Made by a program: the position numbers and the translations under genes. From an uncultured Eubacteriales bacterium (GTDB lineage Bacteria; Bacillota; Clostridia; Christensenellales; Borkfalkiaceae): a stretch of DNA of 15,095 nt. The stretch covers positions 1 through 15,095 of the forward strand of contig UQHL01000038.1 in the NCBI GenBank assembly GCA_900540805.1. Direction: 5' to 3'. Positions 7,486 to 15,062 of the stretch are shown one piece after another (position 1 is the first letter of the stretch; each line of letters begins with the position of its first letter). The notes under the pieces were generated by a model, which saw only the letters and a program-made list of their open reading frames with translations, was not told the origin of the DNA and made no database searches.

Positions 7486-8351
7486 AAAAGTTTTTTGCAA
7501 TGCTTTTATCGCTGTTATGCGTAATTTTAGGGTTATCCGCTTGCACAAACGGCGGTAATTCGTCAGGCAACGGAAACGGGAACTATACGCCGCCGAGCGG
7601 CGGAACGGGAGGTAACGGCAACGTGTTAATCGCATATTTTTCTTGTACGGGAACGACAAAAGGCGTCGCAGAAAAAATCAATCATAAAATTGGCGGTACG
7701 CTGTATGAAATTATAGCCGCCGATCCGTACACAGCGGAAGATTTGGACTATTACAGCGGCGGACGCGCGGACCAAGAACAAGCGGACAGTTCCGCTCGCC
7801 CTGAAATCAGCGGCAGCGTGAAAAATATGGACAAATACGATATTGTTTTTATCGGTTATCCTATCTGGCACGGACAAGCGCCGCGCATTATCTCAACTTT
7901 TTTGGAAAGTTACGATTTTTCGGGAAAGACAATCGTGCCGTTCTGCACTTCGCATAGCAGCGGTATCGGTTCAAGCGACAGAAATTTACACTCGCTCGCA
8001 AGCGGAGCGGAATGGCGAAACGGCAGACGCTTTTCGGGCAGCGAAAACGCAAATGCGATTGCCGAATGGTTGGAGGAACTTAATTTGAGATTTACAAGCG
8101 ATGTATCGCGGTTTGATTTGGAGAGCGGAACAAACGGCAACGCGCCTACCGTTACGCTTAACAGCGGTTATGAAATGCCGATTTTAGGACTCGGTACTTA
8201 TTCTCTTCACGGAGATACGGCTAAAAATTCCGTCCGTGCGGCAATCGAGAGCGGAGTGCGATTGATTGATACCGCTTCCGCTTACGGCAACGAAGAAGAA
8301 ATCGGAGAAGCCATACGCGAAGCCATCGCCGACGGGATCATCGAGCGTTAA
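7482..8351 (+). CDS. Lipoprotein flavodoxin fused to aldo/keto reductase, cut by an in-frame TAA
   Basis: ATG 7482 follows GAGGAGG (7462-7468) and overlaps the previous stop. Residues 1-21 are a lipoprotein signal peptide with canonical lipobox LSAC (Cys21), then a Gly/Asn-rich linker (22-46). Residues ~47-210 are a flavodoxin-4-type domain: VLIAYFSCTGTTKGVAEKI with the FMN phosphate loop at 54-60, IVFIGYPIWHGQAPRI, and TSHSSGIGSSDRNLHSLA. From ~221 an aldo/keto reductase domain starts (TVTLNSGYEMPILGLGTYSL) and runs through DTASAYGNE, holding catalytic Asp263 and Tyr268. The frame then stops at TAA 8349-8351 after 289 residues, though homology continues in the same frame beyond it. The stop looks like a nonsense change of a Glu codon (expected R-E-D-L-F). 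The flavodoxin part could still be made and anchored outside the membrane; the reductase part cannot work alone. Confidence 0.85.
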   Translation: MKKFFAMLLSLLCVILGLSACTNGGNSSGNGNGNYTPPSGGTGGNGNVLIAYFSCTGTTKGVAEKINHKIGGTLYEIIAADPYTAEDLDYYSGGRADQEQADSSARPEISGSVKNMDKYDIVFIGYPIWHGQAPRIISTFLESYDFSGKTIVPFCTSHSSGIGSSDRNLHSLASGAEWRNGRRFSGSENANAIAEWLEELNLRFTSDVSRFDLESGTNGNAPTVTLNSGYEMPILGLGTYSLHGDTAKNSVRAAIESGVRLIDTASAYGNEEEIGEAIREAIADGIIER

Positions 8352-8390
8352 GATTTATTCGTCATTACGAAAATATATCCTGGCAGTGAA

Positions 8391-8954
8391 ATGGCAAACC
8401 CCGAACGGGCAATTCAAGATTGTTTGGACAGACTGAATATCGGTTATGTGGATATGATGCTTTTGCACCATCCCGACAGAAACGACGTGAAAGCGTACAA
8501 GGCTATGGAAAAGTTTGTCGAGCAGGGCAAAATACTTTCTCTCGGTCTTTCAAATTGGTATATCGAAGAAATAGACGACTTTATCGCACAAATTGATATT
8601 ATGTCTGCGTTGATACAGAATGAAATCCATATCTACTATCAGGAACAGGAAGTCGTACCATATATGCACGAACTCGGTATTGTAATGCAGGCGTGGTATC
8701 CGTTCGGCGGCAGAGGTCATACGGGGGAACAGTTAGCAGACCAAACCATTGTAGAAATTGCGCTGGCGCATAACGTAACTTCCGCACAGGTCATTCTTCG
8801 TTGGCATTTACAGCGCGGCGTGGTGGCAATTCCCGGTTCAAGCAATCCCGACCATATAGAAGAAAACATCTCTGTTTTTCATTTCTCGTTGACGGACGAA
8901 GAAATAGCTCGAATCTCCGTTCTTGACAGAGGCGAAAAACACGATTGGTATTAA
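8391..8954 (+). pseudogene. C-terminal part of the split aldo/keto reductase domain
   Basis: This is the direct continuation, same frame, of the fusion interrupted at 8349-8351; homology resumes at 8352 with DLFVITKIYPG, holding the catalytic lysine (codon 8370). The first ATG is 8391, with no convincing ribosome binding site, and starting there would drop that lysine. The remainder is well preserved: DMMLLHHPD with the catalytic histidine, LSLGLSNWYIEEI, QNEIHIYYQ, and VILRWHLQRGVVAIPGSSNPD at the cofactor-phosphate site, ending EKHDWY. The conservation implies that the stop is recent, is read through, or is an assembly error. The full fusion would be 490 residues. Translation as a separate subunit is possible but unlikely. 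The next gene starts 15 bases after the stop. Confidence 0.75.
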
Positions 8955-8969
8955 AATAAGGAGTACAAT

Positions 8970-9155
8970 ATGGACAATACAAAAGACATTAAAAGCAAAC
9001 GCCTATATGTATGTTGTCCGCATTGTTCCAAAGTGCTATTACAAGGGGAGCTTGTTAAAAATACCATTGTCAAATGTGAGAACTGTCGTAGAAGAATTTT
9101 TATAGAAATTGAAGATGGAAAAACAGTTGCAATTCCGTTCAATTCATCAAAATAA
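8970..9155 (+). CDS. Small zinc-ribbon protein, last gene of the operon
   Basis: A 61-residue protein with ATG 8970 and AAGGAG at 8958-8963. Two knuckles, CCPHC (residues ~15-19) and CENC (~36-39), are separated by about 20 residues, which fits a zinc ribbon. The C-terminal half (RRIFIEIEDGKTVAIPF) would complete the beta sheet. It has no signal peptide. No family name is certain. Such proteins act as RNA- or protein-binding modules; here it is the last gene of the operon, 15 bases after the aldo/keto reductase end and 16 bases before the terminator stem. The role is unknown. Confidence 0.75.
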   Translation: MDNTKDIKSKRLYVCCPHCSKVLLQGELVKNTIVKCENCRRRIFIEIEDGKTVAIPFNSSK

Positions 9156-9171
9156 TAAATAAACTTTTAAG

Positions 9172-9199
9172 GGAAGTACCGCAAGGTGCTTCCTTTTTT
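9172..9199 (+). terminator. Rho-independent terminator of the redox operon
   Basis: A 9-bp stem GGAAGTACC/GGTGCTTCC (one G-T pair) with a GCAA tetraloop is followed by TTTTTT. It stands 16 bases after the zinc-ribbon stop codon and closes the unit that began at 3829. Confidence 0.93.
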
Positions 9200-10075
9200 A
9201 CCTTTCTTGTAATTCCGCGCCAAAAACAGACAAAATATTCGGGTATAAATTGTGTATGATTAGAATATATAAAGTGCCCATTAAAGCCTAAAAGACGGAA
9301 GTCATATAAAAACGAGCAAATGCGGGGGGGCAGAAGTATGTATAATGGAATATTTTAACTGCCGGGAAACTGAATACTGCATTTGAACGGAGAAGGAGTT
9401 TTCGCAGTAGGTTGAACCGATCAGTTTTGTCTCACTATGCGCAGACTCTTTTTTGCTTCTTGCCCCTAATAACGTTTATCCACCGTTGTCGGGGGCTACT
9501 TTCCGTTCTTTAAGCGTACTTAGTTACGCCGCAACAGACGGTTGAGTCTTGGAGCGCAAATTGAGAGAAATTACAGCGTAATCATGTTGGAAAGGGGATA
9601 TAAATATCTTTTGCTTGCGATGTAGGGCGATGATAATAATATAGGCGAGTTAAAAAAATATTTATAACAGTATGCATTACGCGGGCACAACTGCTAAAAA
9701 GACGATATTGGGAATCACCGTTGCTTCGACCATATTATTCCATCGTCTGGTTTGAGTATCGTCGCATAGATGATTGTTTGTTTCATGCAAAAAATATGTT
9801 TTTATTTGCTAAAAACATAAAAGATCTTAAATGAAAGACGTTCCTTATTGAAAAGTATCTGATTTGTATTGCTGCGTTCTTTCTAAAGGGCGTTAATGCC
9901 GTAACAGAGGATGTGCCAATAAAGAATTAAATCGATATCCTCTGCGAATTACTCAATAGATCCGTATGTTTTTGAAAGCCTTTTACCGCATTTGAATATA
10001 ATATTGTCTTTTTACGCATAGAAATGAAAAGGATAATCGAGCATATTATAAGACTGATCTACTTTTCTCGGCAGA
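9200..10075. other. Non-coding stretch after the operon terminator
   Basis: Nearly 880 bases with stops in all frames and no recognisable protein fragment, tRNA or structured RNA. Scattered AT-rich and G-run tracts occur. It resembles decayed DNA, like 2400-2826 beyond the other repeat copy. Confidence 0.5.
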
Positions 10076-10272
10076 GCGTTTTCTTTGTCTACTGCATATC
10101 AGTTTTTGCATTCAGAGAAAAGGCTTTTGACTATTTTCAGGAATATGGTATATTACGGCAGAAGAAAAGATTAGGGGAGGGGAACGGTTTGCTTGTCGCC
10201 GGGTGAGTTTTGTTTGGGCGGGGATTGGACCACATGTTTGACCATCTACGGGTTTGGACTACGTGGAAACAG
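10076..10272 (+). repeat. 197-bp direct repeat, copy B
   Basis: Gap-free match to 2203-2399, same orientation, about 18 differences, mostly transitions. The two copies are 7873 bp apart and enclose the complete LysR/redox module. Copy B ends 88 bases before the tRNA-Pro 3' half. That proximity suggests it belonged to the end region of an integrative element, where integrase arm sites lie (inference). Confidence 0.85.
10127..10154 (+). promoter_or_regulatory. Putative sigma70 promoter inside repeat copy B
   Basis: TTGACT (10127-10132) and TATATT (10149-10154) with a 16-bp spacer, identical boxes to copy A. A transcript starting about 10161 would cross the tRNA-Pro half and end at the terminator at 10406-10446, giving an RNA of roughly 285 bases with no obvious coding content. 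Confidence 0.45.
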
Positions 10273-10360
10273 TGCGAACGAGAGCACCCGAAAACATCGA
10301 TTTCGGACTAAAAGGCACCGAAAAGCCCTGAAAATCAAGCAAAAAATCGATATGGATTTA

Positions 10361-10405
10361 TTCGGGACGCTGAGGTCGTGGGTTCGATCCCCGTCGCCTC
10401 GACCA
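10361..10405 (+). tRNA. tRNA-Pro(CGG) 3' half (attachment-site scar)
   Basis: The bases fit tRNA positions 32-76 exactly. The anticodon loop is TTCGGGA with anticodon CGG (10363-10365), then anticodon-stem 3' strand CGCTG, variable loop AGGTC, T stem GTGGG, T loop TTCGATC, CCCGT, acceptor strand CGCCTCG, discriminator A and encoded CCA. The T stem has two G-T pairs at its base. The 5' half is absent: upstream bases do not pair with CGCTG, and no D arm or CGAGGCG acceptor strand is present. A break at the anticodon loop with the 3' half kept is the classic product of tyrosine-integrase insertion into a tRNA gene. The intact tRNA should lie at the other end of the element, to the left, outside the window. 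It cannot work as a tRNA. Confidence 0.82.
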
Positions 10406-10446
10406 AAAATGCCGCAATTTGTCGAAAAGACAAATTGCGGCATTTT
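10406..10446. terminator. Perfect-stem terminator after the tRNA half
   Basis: An 18-bp perfect stem, AAAATGCCGCAATTTGTC and its complement, around a GAAAA loop (10424-10428). The A and T runs at its two ends make it work on either strand. It begins directly after the tRNA CCA, so it is probably the original terminator of the tRNA gene and belongs to the host side of the junction. Confidence 0.9.
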
Positions 10447-11778
10447 CATTTTATAAAGTCGATATGGGTATAGTTATCGAGATGAACGGAAGACGGAGTT
10501 ATGATAAATAGTAGTATCTCGGTATAATAGTTATTATGCGCACCCTCGAAAGTATCTATGGTGACTTTGACGGAAAAGACATTTCCCGTTCTATTTGTTA
10601 TTTTAAGCTTTGAAGCGCCAATTTCATAGCGAGGGTTATAACCGAGTCGGTAATCGCTTTTTCGATATGGGGGGGCAGGAGCGTAATAGACCATTCTTTG
10701 TCGTTTGACGAAATCCCTTGATACGTACAGCAAGGTGTTTGTTATGTATTAAACAATGCGATAAAAAACACGCATATAATAAATAAGTTACTGAAATTTT
10801 GCGGAAGTCAGCAAGTTTTATTAAAATTGACACGCCCGGCAGAATGCCATATATTGCCGCGCGCGTAATTGTGTTTCTATCTAGATGTATTTCTTTAACT
10901 TACCTATATTTATTAAGTACAGATTCTTTAATGATTTGATTAATTCGGCTTTGAATCTTGGGGATACTTTTCTATCAGGTAAATCTTTTTGAATCGACAT
11001 AGATTGATGCACGCTCTTTAATTTTATGAGACATGCTTTCTATTTCATATGATAGTAAGCTTTTTACGGTTAAAATTTCGGACATAAAATGAAACTGTGT
11101 GAAAAAACAGTGGAAGAAAACATGAATGCAATGAGATTAAATTGGCTATCGGGTAGATATAAATACGACCGCGAAGCGGCGACGAAACTTGTATAAGATT
11201 TATTGTTGCCCATTGATAACAGCAGAAACAGGCAGGAAGACCACTTTTTGACTTGAAAAATATTCGGATATTCAAGTTTCTAAAAAGCAGTTATTAACGC
11301 TGATACCAAAAATGAAGTACGACAGAAATAGAAGTTGTAAAGCCTGAAACAAGCAGTAAATAAAATTAATTCCAATTATTTTTTATTCTTCTAAATAAGT
11401 TAAATATTATTGGATTTTTCGCCTATAAAAATAAAATATGTAATTGGTACTCACAAGAGAGCTGTTTGTAAATAGAATCTTGAAATTGTTTCTATTTTGT
11501 GCTAAATTATCGATAATTAAAAATTCTCTTATTAGGTTCAATTATACAAGATATCCCGAAAATTAAAGTTGGGCATTTCAGAAAAGGAATCTTTAAAGTT
11601 TTCAAATATTGGAGGGGAAAAATCGAATATAATTAACCGAAAGAGCGGCTTTATAAAACGAGGAATGTTTTCTAAATGGCGAATAAGTTATTTTTATAAC
11701 AGAGAATATTGTGATAAATATCAGATTTTTCAAAAGTTTTTATTTAGTCCCTATTAAAAATTTTTAGGAAGAAAAGAG
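10447..11778. other. Long AT-rich non-coding stretch before the SGNH genes
   Basis: About 1.3 kb without a defensible gene. A minus-strand open stretch (10446-10733) has a protein-like middle (KLKITNRTGNVFSVKV) but only a TTG start, no ribosome binding site and no family I know. The AT content rises strongly from about 11340 towards the next gene. A weak promoter candidate is TTGAAA (11480-11485), 17 bp, TAAATT (11503-11508), some 270 bases before the gene at 11779; it could supply a long leader. Confidence 0.45.
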
Positions 11779-13218
11779 ATGAAGCGAAGTCGTATTTTTC
11801 AAGTTGTGGCCGCCGTGTGGATGGGGGCTCTGTTTCTTTTGCCTGCCGTAATTTTGTGTGCAATTGGCTTCTCGGCTTCTCGTTTTGGAGATACTTATTA
11901 CGGTGCTCTTGCACCGATGTGGAAAAAGCTGAAAACGGTGGAGGGACCGAAAATTGTTATCGTTGGAAATTCTGCCGTCGCATTTGGGGTCGATTCCGCA
12001 TTGCTGCAAGAAGAACTTGAAGCCGATGGATTCGAATATGCCGTTTGCAATTTCGGATTATATGGCGCCATCGGTACCCGGGCAATGCTCGATTTATCGG
12101 AAAAATATATTAAAAAAGACGATATCGTTCTTTTTATGCCTGAAATAAACGCGCAATCGCTGAGCCTGTATTTTTCGGCAAAGGATTTTTGGTATGCTGC
12201 GGACAGTGATTTTTCGCTTTTATTTTCTCTAGACGGAGTCGCGGGAACTATGGCGGGAACTTTTGCCTCGTTTGTAGCCGAAAAATATACGTATATCCGC
12301 AAAGGAGGATATGCTGATTCGGGAAATCTATATACCAGGGGCGCATTTGACGAAAACTGTGACATGAAGAATGTTGAACGCGCTTATAATAAAATGGACG
12401 GAAGATATGATTCCAATAATCCTATTTCCTTTGAGTCTTCACTTATCGGAGCGGAATTTTCGGATTATGTGAATAACTATTACGAAACGTTAAAAGAAAA
12501 AGGTGCGGAAATGTATTTTGTTTTTTGTCCTGTGAATGAAGCGGCTGTTTCCGATTTTGAGGCTATCGATCCCTTTTGTGATTTTCTCCGTTCGGAATTT
12601 AAGTTTTCGCTTTTAGGAAGTCCGTATTCATCTTTATACGAGGCGGAATGGTTTTATGATTCGAATGTCCATTTGAATGAAAGCGGCATGATCGTGCATA
12701 CTTTAACGCTTTTGAATAATCTGAAAAATTTATTCGGGAGTACTACTCCTAACAATACTCCATTTCCTGAAAAGCCCGAAATTCCGCCACCGGAAAACGT
12801 CGGGGGAGCGGATAACTCGGACGCCGTTTATTTCGAATATGAGAAAGAAGGGAGCGGATATAAAATTGTGGCGCTAAATGCAGAAGGGAAAGGAAAAAAG
12901 CATTTGACCATTCCCGGCGTCTATAACGAAAGACCGGTTTTATCGCTTGCGGCAGAAACTTTTTCCGGCAATAAGACCATAGAGAGTGTAACGATTCAGG
13001 AGAACATTACCTCGCTTCCCGATAATTTGTTTTCAGATTGCACCTCTCTGCGAACAATTAAATTAATGCAGGCCGATCCGGAAAAGCTCGGCGTCGGCTA
13101 CGGACTTTTGAACGGAACGCGACGAGATTGTTATATTTATGTGCCGGATACTTCGCTCGGAATTTATCACAATAACTATTTCTGGGGGCATTATGTGGGA
13201 CGCTATAAAACGTATTAA
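11779..13218 (+). CDS. SGNH-fold envelope protein with C-terminal leucine-rich repeats
   Basis: A 479-residue protein. Residues ~6-33 form a membrane segment or uncleaved signal anchor, so the rest is extracellular. Residues ~57-330 resemble a DltD/AlgX-like SGNH hydrolase: the nucleophile block VIVGNSAVAFG with Ser65, and the final block FYDSNVHLNESG with Asp294 and His298. A Pro/Asn-rich linker (~332-350) leads to a BspA-type repeat domain: LTIPGVYNERPVLSLAAETFSG and IESVTIQENITSLPDNLFSDC. Members of this group transfer or remove acyl groups on cell-wall or exopolysaccharides, usually with an MBOAT partner, which is not in the window. ATG 11779 has a moderate AGGAAG upstream. The 3' end overlaps the next gene by 26 bases. 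The acceptor is unknown; the repeats may bind it or a surface partner. Confidence 0.85.
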   Translation: MKRSRIFQVVAAVWMGALFLLPAVILCAIGFSASRFGDTYYGALAPMWKKLKTVEGPKIVIVGNSAVAFGVDSALLQEELEADGFEYAVCNFGLYGAIGTRAMLDLSEKYIKKDDIVLFMPEINAQSLSLYFSAKDFWYAADSDFSLLFSLDGVAGTMAGTFASFVAEKYTYIRKGGYADSGNLYTRGAFDENCDMKNVERAYNKMDGRYDSNNPISFESSLIGAEFSDYVNNYYETLKEKGAEMYFVFCPVNEAAVSDFEAIDPFCDFLRSEFKFSLLGSPYSSLYEAEWFYDSNVHLNESGMIVHTLTLLNNLKNLFGSTTPNNTPFPEKPEIPPPENVGGADNSDAVYFEYEKEGSGYKIVALNAEGKGKKHLTIPGVYNERPVLSLAAETFSGNKTIESVTIQENITSLPDNLFSDCTSLRTIKLMQADPEKLGVGYGLLNGTRRDCYIYVPDTSLGIYHNNYFWGHYVGRYKTY

Positions 13219-14977
13219 AAAATATGCTGTCTGCGGAGTGCTTTTTACGATACTTTTGTTGTGCGGCGCCTGTGGCGGAGGAGCGATACCCGAAGAGAAA
13301 AAAGTAACGGTAAATTTTATAGATAATGTTTTGTGTGTATTTTCGCAGAAAACGGTCACGACGGATGTCGGAAATGATATTACCGTTGTACTGCATTTTC
13401 GGGACGGAACGGATTTTTCGGGGTGCAGTTATCGGAATTATTCGGTAAAAAAGACATTGGAGAATACTAAATTAACGCTCCACAATGTGCGCTATTCGGA
13501 ACGTGTCGGCGTGAGCGTTGCCGTTATGCAGGCGTCGATTTTATACCAGGCAAACGGCGGGCATTTTTACGACGGGAGAGAAGAAAGGTATTTTTTGGTC
13601 GGCTGCGTCTTAAACGACAGCGGAAGAACGAATACGCAGCTCGGCACCGATATAATGTATAGAGAAGACCATATTTTGACGGGCTGGAACACGGAAAGAG
13701 ACGGAAGCGGAGAACATGTCGGGCTCGGCAGCCGTGTTTCGCTGGAAGAAAGGGAGTGCCTCACGCTCTACGCGGAATGGAAAAAGCAAACCGCAGTACA
13801 AAATTTTTCTTATGAGATACAGAAGAACGGGGTAGTTCTTACGCAATATCTTGGCGAAAAAGAACTTGACGAACTTGTAATTCCGAGGATGATTGAGGGA
13901 AAAAATGTTGTTGCGATAGGAAGACGTTTTGCGCGAGGAATAAAAATCCATACGCTCATTCTTCCCGAAACCCTCCAAACGATAGAGGAAAGCGCTTTTT
14001 ACGGAGGGTTTCAGGCGGAGGAAATTTATTTTTTCGATAGCATAAATTCGATAAACGATATGTCTTTCGGAAATACCTGCATAAAGACGTGGCACATAAA
14101 CGCCGTGAGAGCGCCGCGCTATCGAGATGCGTCAAATTCTCAATTTGCCGAGAATATCGACCGTCTTATGGCAACGGGCGAATCGGAAAGAGACAGACTA
14201 TTATTTTTCGGCGGGTGCAGTATGTCTTACGGACTGGTCAGCGAAATGATTTCACAGGCTTTTCCCGACTATCAGGTATTGAATCTCGGGGTAATCGGGG
14301 GAATTAATGCCGCTTATCAGTTCGATATTATCACGAATTATATTAAAGAAGGAGACGTTTTTATCCATGCGCCGGAGGAGGGAAGCCCTTATCAGTTGAT
14401 GGCTTTGGCGGACGCCGAGCCGCGTATTTTTATCACGGTGGAGGGAAATTACGATTTACTTGTCCATGCGGATTTTTCCTCGACGAACGGAATGTTTGCC
14501 GCATTCGAAAATTATAATACGGCTCGGGATGAGTTGCCGGAAACCGCGTATGAAATGCTTCCTCCTATGTATAATCGGTTTGGCGACTATATAGGGAAAC
14601 GTCCGTTTGAAGGAATAGACAAGTCCTTTTCCGACGGGGAATATCGCTTTGATCTTTCCCTGGTCAACGATGCGTCTATCGCAGCGCTTTGCGATAAGTA
14701 CGACGCTGTCCGGGAAAGAGGGGCAAAGATATATTTTTCCTTTGCTCCGTTTAACAGAAACGGAGTAGCGCTTGAGGATTGGGAAACGCTCGAATGGCTG
14801 GTTTTTGAAGCTGCATATAGAGAGGCGTTGTCTGCGCGTGGATATGAGGTTATCTCTCAAGTTGAAAGCTATATGTTTCCCGGCCGTTTCTTTTTTGATA
14901 CAGACTATCATTTAAACGATGAGGGCGCTAAAATAAGAACGAGGTTATTGATTGAGGACTTGAATAGAGTTCTATAA
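13193..14977 (+). CDS. Lipoprotein-like surface protein: InlB-type repeat, leucine-rich repeats and SGNH domain
   Basis: A 594-residue exported protein. ATG 13193 gives a hydrophobic N-terminus ending LLLCGACGGG, a lipobox-like site at Cys27 with a non-canonical -3 residue; earlier in-frame codons add residues that would spoil the signal. A beta-rich part (~35-110) is followed by a Listeria-Bacteroides type repeat (ILYQANGGHFYDG to LTLYAEWKK, ~115-198, including ILTGWNTERDGSGE), then a BspA-like repeat unit (LVIPRMIEGKNVVAIGRRF; TLILPETLQTIEESAF). From ~335 there is an SGNH domain: LLFFGGCSMSYGL with Ser343, and FFDTDYHLNDEG with Asp569 and His573 close to the C-terminus. It overlaps the preceding SGNH gene, and their ribosome binding site (GGGGG, 13184-13188) lies within it, so the two are coupled. 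Probable role: envelope polysaccharide acyl modification or binding (inference). Confidence 0.85.
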   Translation: MWDAIKRIKKYAVCGVLFTILLLCGACGGGAIPEEKKVTVNFIDNVLCVFSQKTVTTDVGNDITVVLHFRDGTDFSGCSYRNYSVKKTLENTKLTLHNVRYSERVGVSVAVMQASILYQANGGHFYDGREERYFLVGCVLNDSGRTNTQLGTDIMYREDHILTGWNTERDGSGEHVGLGSRVSLEERECLTLYAEWKKQTAVQNFSYEIQKNGVVLTQYLGEKELDELVIPRMIEGKNVVAIGRRFARGIKIHTLILPETLQTIEESAFYGGFQAEEIYFFDSINSINDMSFGNTCIKTWHINAVRAPRYRDASNSQFAENIDRLMATGESERDRLLFFGGCSMSYGLVSEMISQAFPDYQVLNLGVIGGINAAYQFDIITNYIKEGDVFIHAPEEGSPYQLMALADAEPRIFITVEGNYDLLVHADFSSTNGMFAAFENYNTARDELPETAYEMLPPMYNRFGDYIGKRPFEGIDKSFSDGEYRFDLSLVNDASIAALCDKYDAVRERGAKIYFSFAPFNRNGVALEDWETLEWLVFEAAYREALSARGYEVISQVESYMFPGRFFFDTDYHLNDEGAKIRTRLLIEDLNRVL

Positions 14978-15007
14978 AATTTATTTGCAGAAATTTTTTT
15001 TGCATGA

Positions 15008-15039
15008 CGGCATTTGAAAATTTTTCAAATGCCGTTTTT
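15008..15039 (+). terminator. Rho-independent terminator of the SGNH gene pair
   Basis: The stem CGGCATTTG (15008-15016) and CAAATGCCG (15026-15034) extends further through A/T pairs, and TTTTT follows. It lies 30 bases after the stop of the second SGNH gene. Confidence 0.9.
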
Positions 15040-15062
15040 ATTGGAGCTTTAGCGAAAATAAA

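Noticed and set aside
10270..10290. GTGCG start with a small hairpin, considered as a group II intron 5' end
   Set aside because: No domain V, no further intron domains and no reverse transcriptase follow. The motif is short enough to be chance.
10076..10405. Intron-split tRNA-Pro, with the 5' half further upstream
   Set aside because: No CGAGGCG acceptor strand, no D arm with paired G residues and no matching anticodon 5' strand could be found upstream. A 3' scar fits better.
10246..10449. Minus-strand open frame with the peptide GRGDGDRTHDLSVPNKS
   Set aside because: This peptide is the well-known spurious translation of the antisense of a tRNA T arm (ggcgacggggatcgaacccacgacct). It covers the tRNA-Pro half and is not a protein.
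10446..10733. Minus-strand open frame of 95 codons with a protein-like middle (KLKITNRTGNVFSVKV)
   Set aside because: Only a TTG start, no ribosome binding site, ends inside the terminator hairpin, and no family recognised. At best a decayed fragment.
11569..11757. Plus-strand open frame of 62 codons before the first SGNH gene
   Set aside because: AT-rich, low-complexity composition, TTG start, no ribosome binding site and no resemblance to a known protein.
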